Below, one piece after another: positions 25,849 through 39,200 of a DNA stretch of 64,000 nucleotides (position 1 is its first letter; each line of letters begins with the position of its first letter). The DNA comes from Paralvinella palmiformis (taxonomy: Eukaryota > Annelida > Polychaeta > Terebellida > Alvinellidae): contig JAODUP010000326.1 in NCBI GenBank assembly GCA_025642065.1, positions 897,001-961,000 on the forward strand. Direction: 5' to 3'. The position numbers were made by a program, and so were the translations under genes. Under the pieces are notes generated by a model that saw nothing but the letters and a program-made list of their open reading frames with translations, was not told where the DNA came from and ran no database searches.

Positions 25849-25999
25849 CAGGGTAGGCTAAATGGGCCGAGCGACCTCCAAATGTAACGAAGCGAAGTCA
25901 AAGACGAAACAGCCTTCAGATATGCCCACGCCGAGATTCGAACTCAGGTGGTAGTGATCTGTGTTCCAACGCGCTACCAACTAGACCACGGAGGCGCCC
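25849..25999 (-). repeat. SINE copy (GATGAAAC-core family)
   Basis: Minus strand: head GGGCGCCTCCGTGGTCTAGT...GGTAGCGCG with B box GAGTTCGAATCTCGGC, then body CTGTTTCGTCTTTGACTTCG and GTCGCTCGGCCCATTTAGCC. It lies directly next to a (TA)n tract at 26001-26035. Confidence 0.87.
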
Positions 26000-26037
<38 letters not shown>

Positions 26038-26267
26038 AACGTTCTATCATGGTTCGGTGCTATTGCAGTCGCCAGCGATTTCCGTTTGCACTTGAAAATG
26101 AACTCGATACGCACACAAATACCAGTGTTATCTTCCTATAGAACTATTCCTTGGGCGCATGAATAATTAAACTGAAAGTTGAGTTCATCTTATCCGTGGT
26201 AAGAGTTCAGTTTAGATGATTAGCCTCGGGGTCAGACAAGCCTGAGACACATGCCGTGGAGGGCGTC

Positions 26268-26370
26268 TACCAGATGAAACAACTCCGACAAATGCACAGA
26301 TGAACTAGATCCGAACCGACAACCAGGAGGTTTGCAGCGCATTGTTCTAACCATCGTGCCATGCATCGGA
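26268..26370 (-). repeat. tRNA-like SINE, different body
   Basis: Minus strand: CCGATGCATGGCACGATGGT, then TTAGAACAATGCGCTGCAAA, then B box GTCGGTTCGGATCTAG. The body after the B box does not match the GATGAAAC-core family well. Confidence 0.5.
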
Positions 26371-26544
26371 ACATAAGAAGAGTGCTTGCATGCTGTTCGA
26401 TGTTCAAATGTCGTCTAGAATCTATACTCTAGATCAGTGGTAGATCATCCATTAATAAAACTGTTATCTATATTATTGGCCGTATTCCATGCAAACAATT
26501 TCTTCCACATTTCAGTCACTACTTCAGCATCAGTACGATTCGTC

Positions 26545-26662
26545 TGTAGAAGTAATGAGGCGAAATGAGAGCTGAAACATCTCTCAGACTTAACCCCGAC
26601 CGGGAACTGCCCTCGGGTGCCAGAGGTCTATGACCTACCGTGCTACCACGTTAGGGCATGGA
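26545..26662 (-). repeat. SINE copy, diverged (GATGAAAC-core family)
   Basis: Minus strand: CATGCCCTAACGTGGTAGCA head, a damaged B-box region (CCCGGTCGGGGTTAAG follows), then GAGATGTTTCAGCTCTCATT and TCGCCTCATTACTTC. The core is recognisable but degraded. Confidence 0.7.
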
Positions 26663-26669
26663 GACTCCC

Positions 26670-28437
26670 TCCCTCTTTATGTATATGAAGTGTATATACG
26701 ATATCGCTCTATGTTGGGTGGGTGGGACGTGGGAACAATGGGGGAATACTATCCTTGTCGAACCAGCCACAACCCCCCATTTCCCTATCCCATGTCCCGG
26801 TGCCATCATTTCGCCTGAAAGGGAAAACCGCTCAAGCGGAATCGAACACTAAAAAACGGACAAACAAAAAAACGGACAAACAAATCCGGTCAACTATCGA
26901 AAACCTCCCCCTGACAATCATCTCCCTCTCCCCCCGGGAACGGCGGCCCCTCCCCTAAACCGACGCCCCCTTGTCAACTCTCATCTCCATAATCAACAAT
27001 CGTTGCCGTCATCGCGCCAACTCCCCAAAGGATCAACCCATCCACCTCCCCAAAAAAAACATTTAACATACTAAGCTTTCCATTAATCAGAGGCACTCTC
27101 ATTGAAGATGTCTGGTCAGGTCATGACAACGTGTCTCTCACGATGACACCCCGTAATACATCTAAAGGGCTCTGATTAAACCGACCCGCCGCGGCCGCCG
27201 CCTCCAGAAAACACCGAACACCTTGTTAAATCTATCACTCGCGGGGCTCATGGACCAACGGCAACGAGGTGGCACTGGCCAAGAGGGCCAGATTCTTTAC
27301 CTACAGGAGAGCATCCGGCCAATGAATTAAAGTTACGGCACGAGAGAGGGGGGGAGAGAGGGAGAATGAGAAGGTCTATCACACACACATACACACCCGC
27401 GCGCACACCGACAGACGGATGCCGTGGACCACTTTGGATTACCATGAGAAAGACGACGGCCAATGGGCGAGAAAACGTTCACACAAAGTCCGAACAAATC
27501 CCCTCGACATGCAAATGTCCGCGCGGAGTGAGTGCCACCCCGCGCACCCCCCTTCCACCCGCCCCACTGGCGTGCCGGATGTGTCATTGATCCCGACATC
27601 CATTAGCACAGGTATTAGCTATCCCGATCTAAGAGGCGGCGTCTTTATTCCGATGCCGACGAGTGGAACATCAGTCGACTCCCTACAGCTCGGATCTCGC
27701 GCCTCTCCCACCCACCTTTCCTTCCCGGTGTAAACAAAACCGACTTCCTGTCTGGAGCAGCGGCAGCGACAGCATCCTCGGCAACAGTGATCCAGAAGAC
27801 TTTACGAGCCATCGAGCCCCTTTGTTATGCATGCCACAGAACAGAGTCTGCCGCTCGCCCTCGTCAACAAAGCGGCGCGGCGAGAATTATTAATTCGGCG
27901 ACCTTTAGTAGGGTGGCGCCCGGGAGATGGAGTCGTGGAGGGGTGCTTTGGGGGTGGATCGACAACGACCCTACCGGGCATCGGCGGACAACAATGGTCG
28001 ACATATGATTTACGGTGGGCCGCTAGACAGCATACAAATTAATTGCTGATTTCGGCCCCGGGGCTCGGGTCTCGCGGCCGGTGTACAAAGCGGCGAGGGG
28101 TTCTGGTGTCTCGGTCCGATTGGGGCCCTATCAGTAAGGCATGTCAACAAACGCACACTCGAGATGGAGCGGGCCCCCGGAGCCTCGCGCTCTCCGGGCA
28201 TCATCGTGACACAAAGACTCCGGCAGAACGAATGCCCGACCTCGGCTACATGGTAAAGCTATCTGTTGACGCATGGCTCTCTCTCTCTCTCTCAGATGGT
28301 CAATATAATGTTTTAATAGCGGCCCGTCGTCGGCAGGGAGGAGCTTGTCGGATGTGAGGATGCCGTCATATCGGAAAATAAATACAGATATGTGTGTGGG
28401 GGGGGGTTACTTGCGTGTATGTATGTGTTTGTGTGAG

Positions 28438-28486
<49 letters not shown>

Positions 28487-29525
28487 AAAGATTACGCTTG
28501 CGATATATACACCTATTAGAATGAGGATATGTTATTTTTCCGGAACAGATCTATTGTAAGACAATAAACTTGATATTATCAGCTCAATCAATGATAAACA
28601 TGTACTACTATTGAGGTACATATACATGAATTTATTAACTAAACGGTACGACTGATATAAAATATTGATATAAAACCAATGATCCAGACAATAGCAGGAT
28701 GACTAAATACGACGAACCAGAGTGCTTAAGCAAACAGGACCGAGTAGGCAGGACAAGGATTATGAAAAGGCAGGGCAACGGGATTGAGTAGGCAGGGCCA
28801 CAGAGCTGATCAAGTACTAACAAAGGGCCACGGGACGGGGCCCGACCAACGGATCTGCCGAGATTACTGGTGCTGTACATAAAGTACTGAGTACATAGTA
28901 CAGATATGCCGAATACCATGTGATGTAGTACCACGTGAGTAGGATTCTAACCGGAAACGCTCCATCACAGCAGGACCGGACGCCTATCGCTAAACGTAGA
29001 CTGCCACCAACAGCGAGCCAATCAGACAGCTCCAGGCCAATTACGGGCCGTGACCTGACCTGATTAGCGCTGCCTGGACATGGTTACACCCTCTCATCAG
29101 CCAATCTATTGTGTGAAGAGTTAATTTATAGATGGCCTCAATAGGAACACCCAGCGTGTACTCTGGGCAATAAGACCATTCATCATGTAGCCTTTACTCC
29201 TCGGTGACAATCAGTCAGCTATGAGAGCCCGATGATCCACCCAGTCATCAACATTAAACGGTCATAATCCAGAGACTGATCGTGGGAGATGATGAGTCAA
29301 TTATTAAAAAAAAAACTGTTATCTTGTACGAATTTTCAATAACAATGGCCGAAAATAGAGGAGGGAGGGGGCAGTTGCCAGCACATGTTACTGAATGTTG
29401 GATTGATGGAATGGCTGACCTATATAACATTAAAACTATGACATTATAACAACAACAACAACAATGCTATTAATATTAACATTTAATACTATGACATCTA
29501 TGCATCTGTGACTATAAAACACATT

Positions 29526-29561
<36 letters not shown>

Positions 29562-31052
29562 GAAGAAAACAAATAACAGCCCAGAAATTGGTTTATTTAT
29601 ACTTACACCCTGATGGTCAAAAGACAAGACAGTATGATGGCACACAACAGGAATCATCCACGACAGGAGAAAGCCATAACATTATGGAAGAGAAAAGAAC
29701 ACTCGTTAAGAACACATTCTTCCTACTAACAGCATTGCTAATAACATTGCTAATTACATAACGAATTCACTGGGGGGGGGGGGAGGGAATTCCAATTTAT
29801 AATAAAGCCATGAGATGTTGCGTTTCAAAATGGTCGCCATTCTCCCACTAAAATTAACACAAACAACCATTTAAGACTATATGTTCGCCTATACTGTATC
29901 TTTATAATACAAAAATATTATAAAGGATCGTTTATTTCTAGTCTAAGACACTGCCTAATACTTCTTCATTTGTGCTTCACTCACCAGAATAAAATCCTAC
30001 ACGGTAACGTCGTCATTTGTTGATACGTCGTCAAGGTATTGGTAGGATGGCCCCGATCAGAGGTAGGTGGTATTGGTCCATGTACGGGCGAGCGCGTGTG
30101 TGTGCGCGCGATGTGTGGTCCAGACATCAAACGGTCGGCAAAGTGTATGAAAATAAGAGACAGGACATGTTAGAAGTGAATACGTAAACAGATGATACCT
30201 GGACAAACAGAAACAGTGTGTTTGGGAAGAAGATTTCTGGCTAGACAATGTGGCAGCCATCAGGTATAGGTGTGTGTGTGCGTGAGTGCGTGCGCGTACG
30301 TGCGTGTGTTATGATACGCATGCGTATGTGCATGTATGTATATGTACAAACACCTAAATATAAATTAAAACCTATATTTCAATAAATCAATCTAATCATC
30401 CATATCTTGTATGTGTTGTTATTACGTCTGGAAGATGGCAGATCTTCACCTTTTTGTATTTGCCAAATACGGCCAACCAACCGTTTATTACGGTATTACA
30501 TCTGGGCAATTATTCACATCTACCTTGCCGGCTATGTGAGGCAAAGACAGACACACAGACAGACAGACAGACGGACGGACGGACCGACCGACGGACGGAA
30601 AGAGAAACAGACGGACGGACGGAAAGACGGAGCTAATATTATTACATTGCTGTAGCTAGACACCAACAATCAGACATCAATCAAAGACCATAAAATCACA
30701 TTAATCCTGCTGCTCCGTGCTATCAAGTTCCAGTTAAAACAATTAGAACAAAGACCAGGGGCTCCGGAACACTGCTGTATTGAAATAAAAAATAGATGTG
30801 GGCTTGAGAAATATAAAGTTCATGTCTTATACGGCTGTGGACATTGAGGTGTTTATAGATGACAGGTACACACTACTAAGGTGTTTTTAAACAACTGACG
30901 CGGAAAGATATATATGTAATCGACTAATGTGTACTGACGTCCTTAGAGCATCAAGTGTTTACGGCTAAATTGGTGTTATAAATAAGACCAAATACCATAA
31001 AATATGACGAAAATTATTTACCACATAAAAATCATATATGAACAGTTACCTC

Positions 31053-31107
<55 letters not shown>

Positions 31108-31300
31108 CATAGGACTCCCCAAACTAGGCACTTTGCTTTTTATTACCTGTCAGGGGATACACTCAAGACTAATTTCCCTCAATAAAGTCCTCATTCCAAA
31201 ACTCTCCCACTTCCAGCTCTATAATGGTGATCCGGAACGAGCAGTTTGACAAATCACCGGTCACCAGCATCACCGATTGGTGGCCGATATGTATACTGAA
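26670..31300. other. Non-coding stretch
   Basis: 26700-28360 is GC-richer and largely unique, with open frames on both strands but no recognisable protein. (CT)n 28277-28293. (TA)n 28439-28482. 28690-28830 has irregular GGCAGG repeats. (ATC)n 29525-29561. GT/GC tracts 30080-30115 and 30270-30310. A CAGA/CGGA tract 30544-30630. A long (TA)n 31057-31106. 27070-27320 is an unusually repeat-poor block. No exon supported. Confidence 0.45.
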
Positions 31301-31304
31301 TGAA

Positions 31305-31400
31305 TCTGCTCACAATTCGAGCGGTGATGGCGAGACTAGAACCAGGAAACTCCCAATAAATGTCCAACCAATTCTACCACCTGAGCCAACTGAACTAGAT
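31305..31400 (-). repeat. tRNA-like SINE head
   Basis: Minus strand: AGTTGGCTCAGGTGGTAGAA (A box), then CCTGGTTCTAGTCTCGCCAT (B box). The tRNA-like spacing is kept, but pairing is lost. Confidence 0.6.
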
Positions 31401-31630
31401 GCTACGTTTTCACTTTTCGTACGGATAGACAAAGAGAGACAGAGAAAAAAAGGAGGGGGGGGGGTGTGGGCCCTCTCTATCTATCTATCTATCTATCTAA
31501 AAGAGAAAGACGCGAAGATTAACTTATGAACATTATAAACACTAACCACCTACATGTATGTCATGTACGTTTATATGTCTCCCTTGTGTAAACATCATTT
31601 TAGTAGCGTGTGGGTGGTGGTTGAGTGAAC

Positions 31631-31668
<38 letters not shown>

Positions 31669-32307
31669 AGGTGTCGACAAGAAGCCATTACATGTTAGAG
31701 ACTGTGGGATGGCAAAATCTTAGCCGGTGGTCCAGACAGAAGACAATCATCATTCGGTGTTGATGGCCTCCTGTTATAACACACTGTTACTGGCTCAGAA
31801 TAACATTGGTCTACTCCAGGATCAGAGCTCTCCGGACATACACCGTCTACAGGATGGTAAATCTCTGTGATCACTCCTGGTCTTAGACAAGCCAACCACG
31901 GTGTACGCGTGCGTGCGTGCGTGCATGTGTGCGTGTGTGACTAAGTATATCCCTAAAAGCACCCTTCAACAAAGAAACAAAGATAATATCCACACTCTAC
32001 ACATGTCACTAAATGCAAATCATAAAACCCATCGCCCAATTAACACGCGCACACGCACACACTCACGCACGCACATGCACACACACACAGAGAGGGAGAG
32101 AGAGTGAGAGAGAGAGCATGATCTGTCCATATGCCACTAGCATCCTGACCGACTTAACTGGGATGGAGAAGAAAATCCTCTCATATTGAATATAAAGCAT
32201 GCCTCCTCATCGTCGTCCTCTATCTGCCGGCTCTCTTATGGACCTCAATAATGATTAATGACTATTTGGACACCGACTGAGTCTCTCTCTCTCTCTCTCT
32301 CTCTCTG

Positions 32308-32339
<32 letters not shown>

Positions 32340-34157
32340 TATGTGTGTGTTTGTGTATGACAGTGACCAGTACAGGAACAAACAGTTAGATGCTTCTAGG
32401 ATAGCGCGCGCCCACGTCCGTCATCACACACACACACACATATATCGGTGAGACATTACACTGCTCAGTATGAAAAGTCGGTTTTCTGGTTTCAGCACCC
32501 GGATGAATCGTCCAGAGGTTGCATTCATAATTCGCAATTCCCCGTGTCGGTGCCTTCTCAGTCACTGCTAAAGCGATTGGTAAGACCGTACACATATTTC
32601 GGCATGTCTCGACATGAAAAGTCGCCTCTCAGTCCCCAGATTAACTGTCCAGAGGTGGTGATTTTCTGTGCCAGTGCCGTATTCCACCCTGCTAAAACAT
32701 ACAAAACTAACAAGTGGCATATTTTCATATTCTCTAACAGATAAACAGATCGAGATCGAATGGTCGTCTTCAGGATGATGGTGAGGATATATCTGGATGT
32801 CTGTTAGTTCTGGATCACTCTCAGCCCTAACACTAGTATTACATGTACAATGGGATAGTAACAGCACAGAACATTTCTTTAAAGCGACGCTCTGTAAATT
32901 TTTATTCTACTCCGAATTATACAATTCCTTAACAAATCTGTAGATAGGATTAATTATAGCCCTTATGAATATTCGGCTCTATTCGTTCACACTCGGTAAG
33001 TCCCGCAGGTTAGAACTGTGTACCGACGTCATCAACACTGAGCATGCGTGCATATCGTACTGTATAATTAATTAGCCACGTGGCGGCCAGCTCGATGCGA
33101 TTCGTGTAAACAGAAACTTAATACGACGTTTTCGACACAAAAACACGTACTTTATGTATAACTTGGGATTGAAACGTCATGGAATGACTACGACTGCCAA
33201 TAAAAGTCAGTATTATTAGAATTATCTGGGGAAAAAAATAGGTTCAAAAGCAAAATTCTAAATAAATAAAAATTAATAATCCGACCTTTAGTAACAATAA
33301 AATCTAGAACTATCACTTCCGTTTTGTGTAGCCGCTGTGTTATAGATCCTCTATGGCTTTATGAGTTAGAGCGTGGGACTTTCTTACTCAAGGTTTTCTC
33401 CGCCAAATATGCCATCTATTGTAAATTCAAAATTTGTTTAGGATTAGTTCCCGTGGTGAAGCTGTAAATTACAAACCATACGCGTCTCCCTCATTTGACG
33501 TAGCCAAGCCACGTAAAAAAAACCTGCCATTTCGGCCATTAATGTTATTATTATTGCTAAAGACACTGCTTCATACAATAAGACGCTCCAACACTTTGTA
33601 GGTTTTAATTAGCTTTCTACTATACCCATATACATGTAGCCTACTTAATTATAAAAACTGTATTGTTAATGTCTATTTTCCTGCCCCTGATCGTTGGCGT
33701 ACACGAGCCGGGGTATGCGTATATGTGTGTCCGTCATTCAGTCTGTCAGTCATTCTGTCTGTTTATCTGTCAGCATAGCACGTCTGCCTATTTAGGTCTG
33801 TATCTCTGTATTCCGTTTATAAATGTTCGAAACGCCACATTACATACCGGTATACATAACTATACCCCCCAACCCCCGGCCATTCATCTGTCAAACCATC
33901 TACCTCCGTGTGTGTGTGTGTGTATGTCACAAAGTCAGTGCTAAAACCGTCAAAGTGACGCTGGGATAAATCAGAACATCGGCTACAGAACAATTACTAA
34001 TGACAGCCGCATTGAAGTCTCTCCTATACGTGTTAGCCGAGGCCCGATATAACACATAAAAACAGACTAGCTGACGGCAGTCAGTTCCGTTTACATGGAA
34101 GACGGACAAGTGTTCGACAATGTGTAGCCGCGTCTGATGCCTCGTAAACCAAAAACC

Positions 34158-34216
<59 letters not shown>

Positions 34217-35862
34217 AGAAAGAGAGAGAATCGACGATAAATGTTCTCTATATGTCATTCAGCTGGCATGTCAGTCACCCTGTCACGGGGGCAGCACATC
34301 GATGGTGGCCAAGGCATTAATGCCCGATCATGGATTTTAAAAGAGCCCCTCTCACACACACACACGCACACACCACGTGTCACCATGGTGTACCGAGAAA
34401 GGGCTAATGGACGATCATCAATTGGTGGTCACGGATCTTAATGAAAACTGCTGGCCAAATCACATCCGAGTCACAGCCAACCAGAAGACATCGTCGTTAT
34501 TATCGTTGTTGTTGTTGTTATCACCGACCCCGCTGTCGGTGGCCGTGCCCAGTGGCCGGCCAAGTGGAAAACGAGCTCGACACCTGAATGAATACGAAAT
34601 GGCCCCCGTGATTAGCCCGAGTGGGTGGAAGCTGTGACGATCTGCCGGCACATTACCGTGTTATGGGGCTAATTGTGCCGGCTCCCCATTTTTCCGTGGG
34701 GCCTGCCGCCTAATTAGCGAACCCCTCGGGTACCAGCCTCAGCAATCAACTGATAGTTTGCGTCTACCGTCGTCTATACAGTCGAAACTTAGAGCCTCTG
34801 GTCGTCATGGTGTATGTTGGAGGGGGGGGGGGAATTGGATGTTTAAGGGGCTCATCTAGCCGTTGGTGGTGGATGCGATGTCGGATGTTTAAGGGCCGCA
34901 TCGGACGTATAGTGTGATTGATGGCTAGTAGTGTCAGTGTATATGTGATGTACACGTATGAGATTGGAGATGCTCAAGGATGGGCATGTGCTGGGGCGAA
35001 ATAAAGTATAAATCGCCGACAGATATGTCAGGGAAAGGACGAGACGGAAATACTGACGTCTTGTGACACGAGAAACACACTAAGCTCCGGGTGAGTAATA
35101 CTTAATTAACGTCTGTATGAGTACTATATACAGAGACGCGCGAGCGCCAACTGACTCACCTCCCTGTTCTATCATAGATATATTACATGTGACTGTTGGG
35201 TCATCATCATATATATATATATATATATATATAACAGCAAGAAAACAGGGATTTGATTCCCTGATGAATAAACAAGATTTGCCTCAGCCACCCCCACCCA
35301 TACCCACACGCCCACACACTTAAAAAGTGAGAGTGAACGAGAGAGAGGCAGAGAGACAGACAGAGACAGACACAAGAGAGGTTACCATAAACAAGACCAC
35401 TACTACTCCACAATATTGCCGGCTGAATGTAGCCCAGGTGTGCTACTAATGACAACAATAAGCCAGTGACACCTGTAATTAGAGACGATCTCAAGTGGAC
35501 AGGTGTCAGAGAACAACTGATGTCAGCAAACAAAACAGCAATAAAATAAAGATCCTCGACAGGTCGCCCCACAATCGGACTGTATTTTATTTAACGTGAC
35601 ACATTCTCTCCCGTTTGTTGGGTGGCTTTTTTTTTGTTAGTCTTTCTTCGTATAATCTCATATCCACCAATCACCCGCACACCCCCCCCCCCACACACAC
35701 ACACACCCGGACCTCATCCACCCACACTCGAAGTTCACCGAGCCAGCAACATTTCGGCATATTTCGATCCGCTCGACCTACAATAGAACGACGCCGGCTT
35801 AAACAGATGGTAACTCATTAAGCATTAATACGGTGTTAAAGTGGCCATGGAAATGACTGAAC

Positions 35863-35899
<37 letters not shown>

Positions 35900-37630
35900 T
35901 CTGTCTGTCTCTGAACGCCGGAGAAAGCCAGGGGGCCATTACCGCTCCGAACAACGGCCAGACACAAAAATCCAAACACGATTTAGAGACGATGAAACTT
36001 CGGCAAAACAAAAACAAAAAACACACCACCACCCCAACAACAACCTAGAGGTGGCTCGGTACCACAAAAATACCGTGCAGGGCGGCCGTCATTCATCACC
36101 GGGATGGCCTGTCAGTCCAGAGAGAAACGTCTCTCAAAGCTCCGGGACACAAAGACCGAAAACGGACCGATTCCAGGTGCCAAACGCAGACGGACGGATG
36201 GACGGACGGGGCGACTGACAAGTTTGGCCGCAGTAGAACAGTCAGACAGATAGAGGAGACTGTCACGGAGTGATCGACTTAGTGTCAGCGAAACTTATAA
36301 AGACATAATGGCCGCCGGATGGCGAGGACATAAGGTTGAGGTAAAGACAGTCCAGGGCAAGGAATCCTACAGGTCGTCTGGAGCGGGCGGGAGCCAGCCA
36401 GCGCAGCGCAGCGAGAGAACTCAACGAGGTCGTATTCTAGCTCCCTGACAGCGTATATATTATGTGCTGTGCCGGGCGGCAATAAAAGCGCCGTTCTTTA
36501 ACAATAACAACGTGTTAAGGCCGGCTCTGGCCTTTTGTCGCCAGCTGACGGATCCCGACAATGTACAAGTCAATCAACCGTGAACGATTTGCCAATAAAA
36601 GCCGCCAACAAACGTGGGTGTGCCATTGTCCGGCGCCCGAACCCGGAGCCCCCGTCACCGACACTTGTAAATTGCGGCATTATCAGTCAATTTACCATTG
36701 TTGCCGTCCCCGTGCCCCGGTCCCGGGCCGCGATCCATCAGGTGTAACAGACACGAATGATGAGCGGCCATCAACATTTCTCATGCCCGACGACAGAATG
36801 GCGAGCGACAGAACCGGCCCCGGCCCGGTGGGAGGATAAGCGATGTCGGTACACGGAGTTTGCATGTCTCCAGATCCCGAACACGGAACGGCGTTTTTGT
36901 CCGCGTTGCCTCTCCGCCACGAGATGATCAATACCCGGAGCTCCTCGGCCTTTGGTTCGAGACTCCTCCAACCCCCTATCCCCCCCCCCCCCCAACCCCC
37001 ACTCCGGGTTTGAGAGCTATTTACCGGCTTGTATAAACACTATTGTTCTACTGTCAATAATTAATCAAACAGCTACTTATCTTGTCACTGGGGCGGGGTG
37101 GTCCGGTGCGCTGCACGCGCGATCCAGGTAATGAGTCAGGTTAGCTAAACTGTACAACAGGTGGCAGCACCATTCAATGAGGCACACTTGGCCGCCAAGA
37201 GCCCATCAGAACATCGGTCAGTGTGAACTCTGGCACAATCGCGAGAATAGACAATAAATAAACCCAAAACCAAAACGTGTCCTTCTTTAGCTTCGTATTC
37301 GGTGATTTTTGGGACAAAATAATAGCCTTGAAATCGTGGACATAGTCGTCATATAAACTTAAACATGAAATTAGACCAGCCAATAAGCCGGGTAAGCTTC
37401 ACTCTAACGCATAAATGGTGGATTTCTCTCATTCCGAGTAATTCACTGAACAGATTTTTTGGTCTACGACCGAATTATCGTTGTGTGGATTATGATTGAA
37501 CATTGTGGTAATGTTGGCTACGTTAGTACAAACCGGAGACGATGAGGCTACTGCGAATTCTTATGGTAGATCGATATGATGGCCAAACTAGACAAGTGTG
37601 TAGTATAAACAGCCAGTCTAGATAAACACA

Positions 37631-37684
<54 letters not shown>

Positions 37685-37850
37685 ACAAGAGAGAGAGAGA
37701 GAGAGAACACACACACAGAGAAAGAGAGAGAGAGAGAGAGAGACAGACATGCTATAGGTGTTTGAATTTAGTTTTAAACTATTTTTATCGCAAAGTTCAT
37801 TGAACATCCAACTCAACAACATCAATTAGCTCCCCCTATATTGATATAAT
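31400..37850. other. Non-coding stretch; microsatellites and GC-rich blocks
   Basis: (CTAT)n 31476-31497; (GA)n 31632-31667; (GT)(GC) 31905-31940; (CA)(GA) 32044-32116; (CT)(GT) 32281-32337; a loose ~150-bp duplication near 32430-32700; (GA)n 34163-34228; (TA)n 35211-35232; (CT)n 35866-35895; (CA)(GA) 37628-37743. Repeat-poor GC-rich blocks lie at 34540-34760 and 36460-36830. No splice-supported exon was found, including no ankyrin-repeat exon on the minus strand. Confidence 0.45.
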
Positions 37851-38000
37851 GTTCCTGTACCAACATGAAGATGTCGATGTTCCAGTTCCAACATCAAGAT
37901 GTCGATGTTCCAGTACCAACATCAAGATTGTGATATTCCAGTACCAACATCAAGATTGTGATATTCCAGTACCAACATCAATATGTCGATGTTCCAGAAT
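37850..38000. repeat. 28-bp tandem repeat (5 copies)
   Basis: Units of the form TACCAACATCAAGAT + GTCGATGTTCCAG or TGTGATATTCCAG, 28 bp each. Two middle copies share the GTGATATT variant and the outer ones carry GTCGATGTT. It lies in the presumed long intron just after exon 6 of the SOWAH-like gene. Confidence 0.93.
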
Positions 38001-38320
38001 GTTCATACTAGGATATAACAACCAAACTAACCTATTTCATCTTAACACACCCTAATAAACACAAACAGGTCGGTTCTTCTTGACAACATCAACTGTTTTG
38101 GTCTGGAGTTTTAAAAAAATAGCTCCCACTATCCCCACATAATTAAAGATAAATTCAACATACAAACACAAGCACACAGAGAGATAGAGGTTGTATTCTA
38201 ACAACATAACACACACACAAACAATTGCCAATATAAGAGACCTGTACACATAAATCAACCACCCATCCCCCCCCCCCAAGAGCTGACCACCTTTACCCAA
38301 GTCACCCAACATCATATTAC

Positions 38321-38422
38321 CTTGTACTGAGCCAGCTTTGGACAACTGTTTAGAGTCTTAGCTAGCTCGTGATAATCACATTTAGAAGCGTCTATCATCC
38401 ACTTCCGTTCCATATCTGTTAG
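38321..38422 (-). CDS. SOWAH: SOWAH-like exon 6: helix preceding the ankyrin repeats
   Basis: A 102-nt phase-0 exon, residues 359-392, acceptor TTAATATTTCCAG, donor AAG|GTAATA. It encodes LTDMERKWMIDASKCDYHEL then AKTLNSCPKLAQYK. This matches the family pattern D-x-x-E-x-x-W-(M/L)-x-x-A-(S/A)-x-(G/C)-x-(Y/W)-x-x-L-x-x-L-L-x-x-x-P-x-L, which in SOWAH proteins runs directly into the first ankyrin repeat (typically a DF-x-(S/T)-G-(Y/F)-T-A-L-H-W motif). The next exon should start with that motif in phase 0. I searched the lower coordinates on this strand for the reverse complement of an A-L-H-W core and did not find it, so the remaining exons are probably outside the window. Confidence 0.85.
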
Positions 38423-38545
38423 CTGGAAATATTAAAACACATAGTAATCATTTTGATCTTGACCGCATCATTTCATCAATAAGAATCTTAAATCAGTCAG
38501 TGTTAGGATATTACACTGGGCACTCATATAAACAACACACATACA

Positions 38546-38550
<5 letters not shown>

Positions 38551-38613
<63 letters not shown>

Positions 38614-38642
38614 AGTTTATTCACTTGGCATGGTATAATGGG

Positions 38643-38690
<48 letters not shown>
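38551..38690. repeat. (TA)n(GA)n and second (TA)n in intron 5
   Basis: (TA)n 38551-38582, (GA)n 38583-38609, then a 35-bp gap and (TA)n 38645-38688. Together they make up over a third of the 371-bp intron between exons 5 and 6. Confidence 0.95.
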
Positions 38691-38691
<1 letters not shown>

Positions 38692-38793
38692 TTAACTACC
38701 TGGATAGATTACATGTGATGTCTTAATATAGGATATTGGCTATCAGTTAGCGATAGTTCATTTTAGATGACAGACTGTGATAAGACAACTTAC

Positions 38794-38850
38794 TGTTACT
38801 GTCATACTACTCTCTGAATTAGAATCATCTTCTTCTGATGTACCAGCAAC
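38794..38850 (-). CDS. SOWAH: SOWAH-like exon 5: short acidic/serine linker
   Basis: A 57-nt phase-0 microexon-sized segment, residues 340-358, VAGTSEEDDSNSESSMTVT. The acceptor is ACGTTTTAG and the donor ACA|GTAAGT. Its acidic, serine-rich composition continues the linker of exon 3. Length is a multiple of three and both flanking phases are 0, so it could be skipped without a frameshift and may be alternatively spliced (inference). The evidence is the canonical splice sites and frame. The sequence itself is not conserved enough to identify alone. Confidence 0.72.
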
Positions 38851-39010
38851 CTAAAACGTGATCATTAAAATAAGAGGGGGAGGGGAGATATTATTATGAC
38901 ATCTGGTAGATAGGAAACATTGTGTACATTGTTATTGTATCATAACTAACGTAAAATAAACACATTTTACACGTGTGTTATGATAACTATCATAATTAAT
39001 AATAAACTAA

Positions 39011-39015
<5 letters not shown>

Positions 39016-39060
<45 letters not shown>

Positions 39061-39178
39061 ACAGTTAACCTTTATAATCAGGTAATGTGTATTAAATCTC
39101 AGTTTTATAATAGCTGTATATTACCTGAATATTTCAGGTAATATACATATTATCTGATTATACAGATTAACTGTAACA
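39016..39178. repeat. Foldback (inverted repeat) filling intron 4
   Basis: After (TA)n(GT)n at 39016-39060, an outer inverted repeat pairs ACAGTTAACCTTTATAATCA (39061-39080) with its imperfect complement ending near 39175. An inner perfect hairpin GTATATTACCTGAA-TAT-TTCAGGTAATATAC spans 39116-39146. The whole intron is only 350 bp. Confidence 0.85.
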
Positions 39179-39200
39179 TATATAAATATATCCTAATTAC

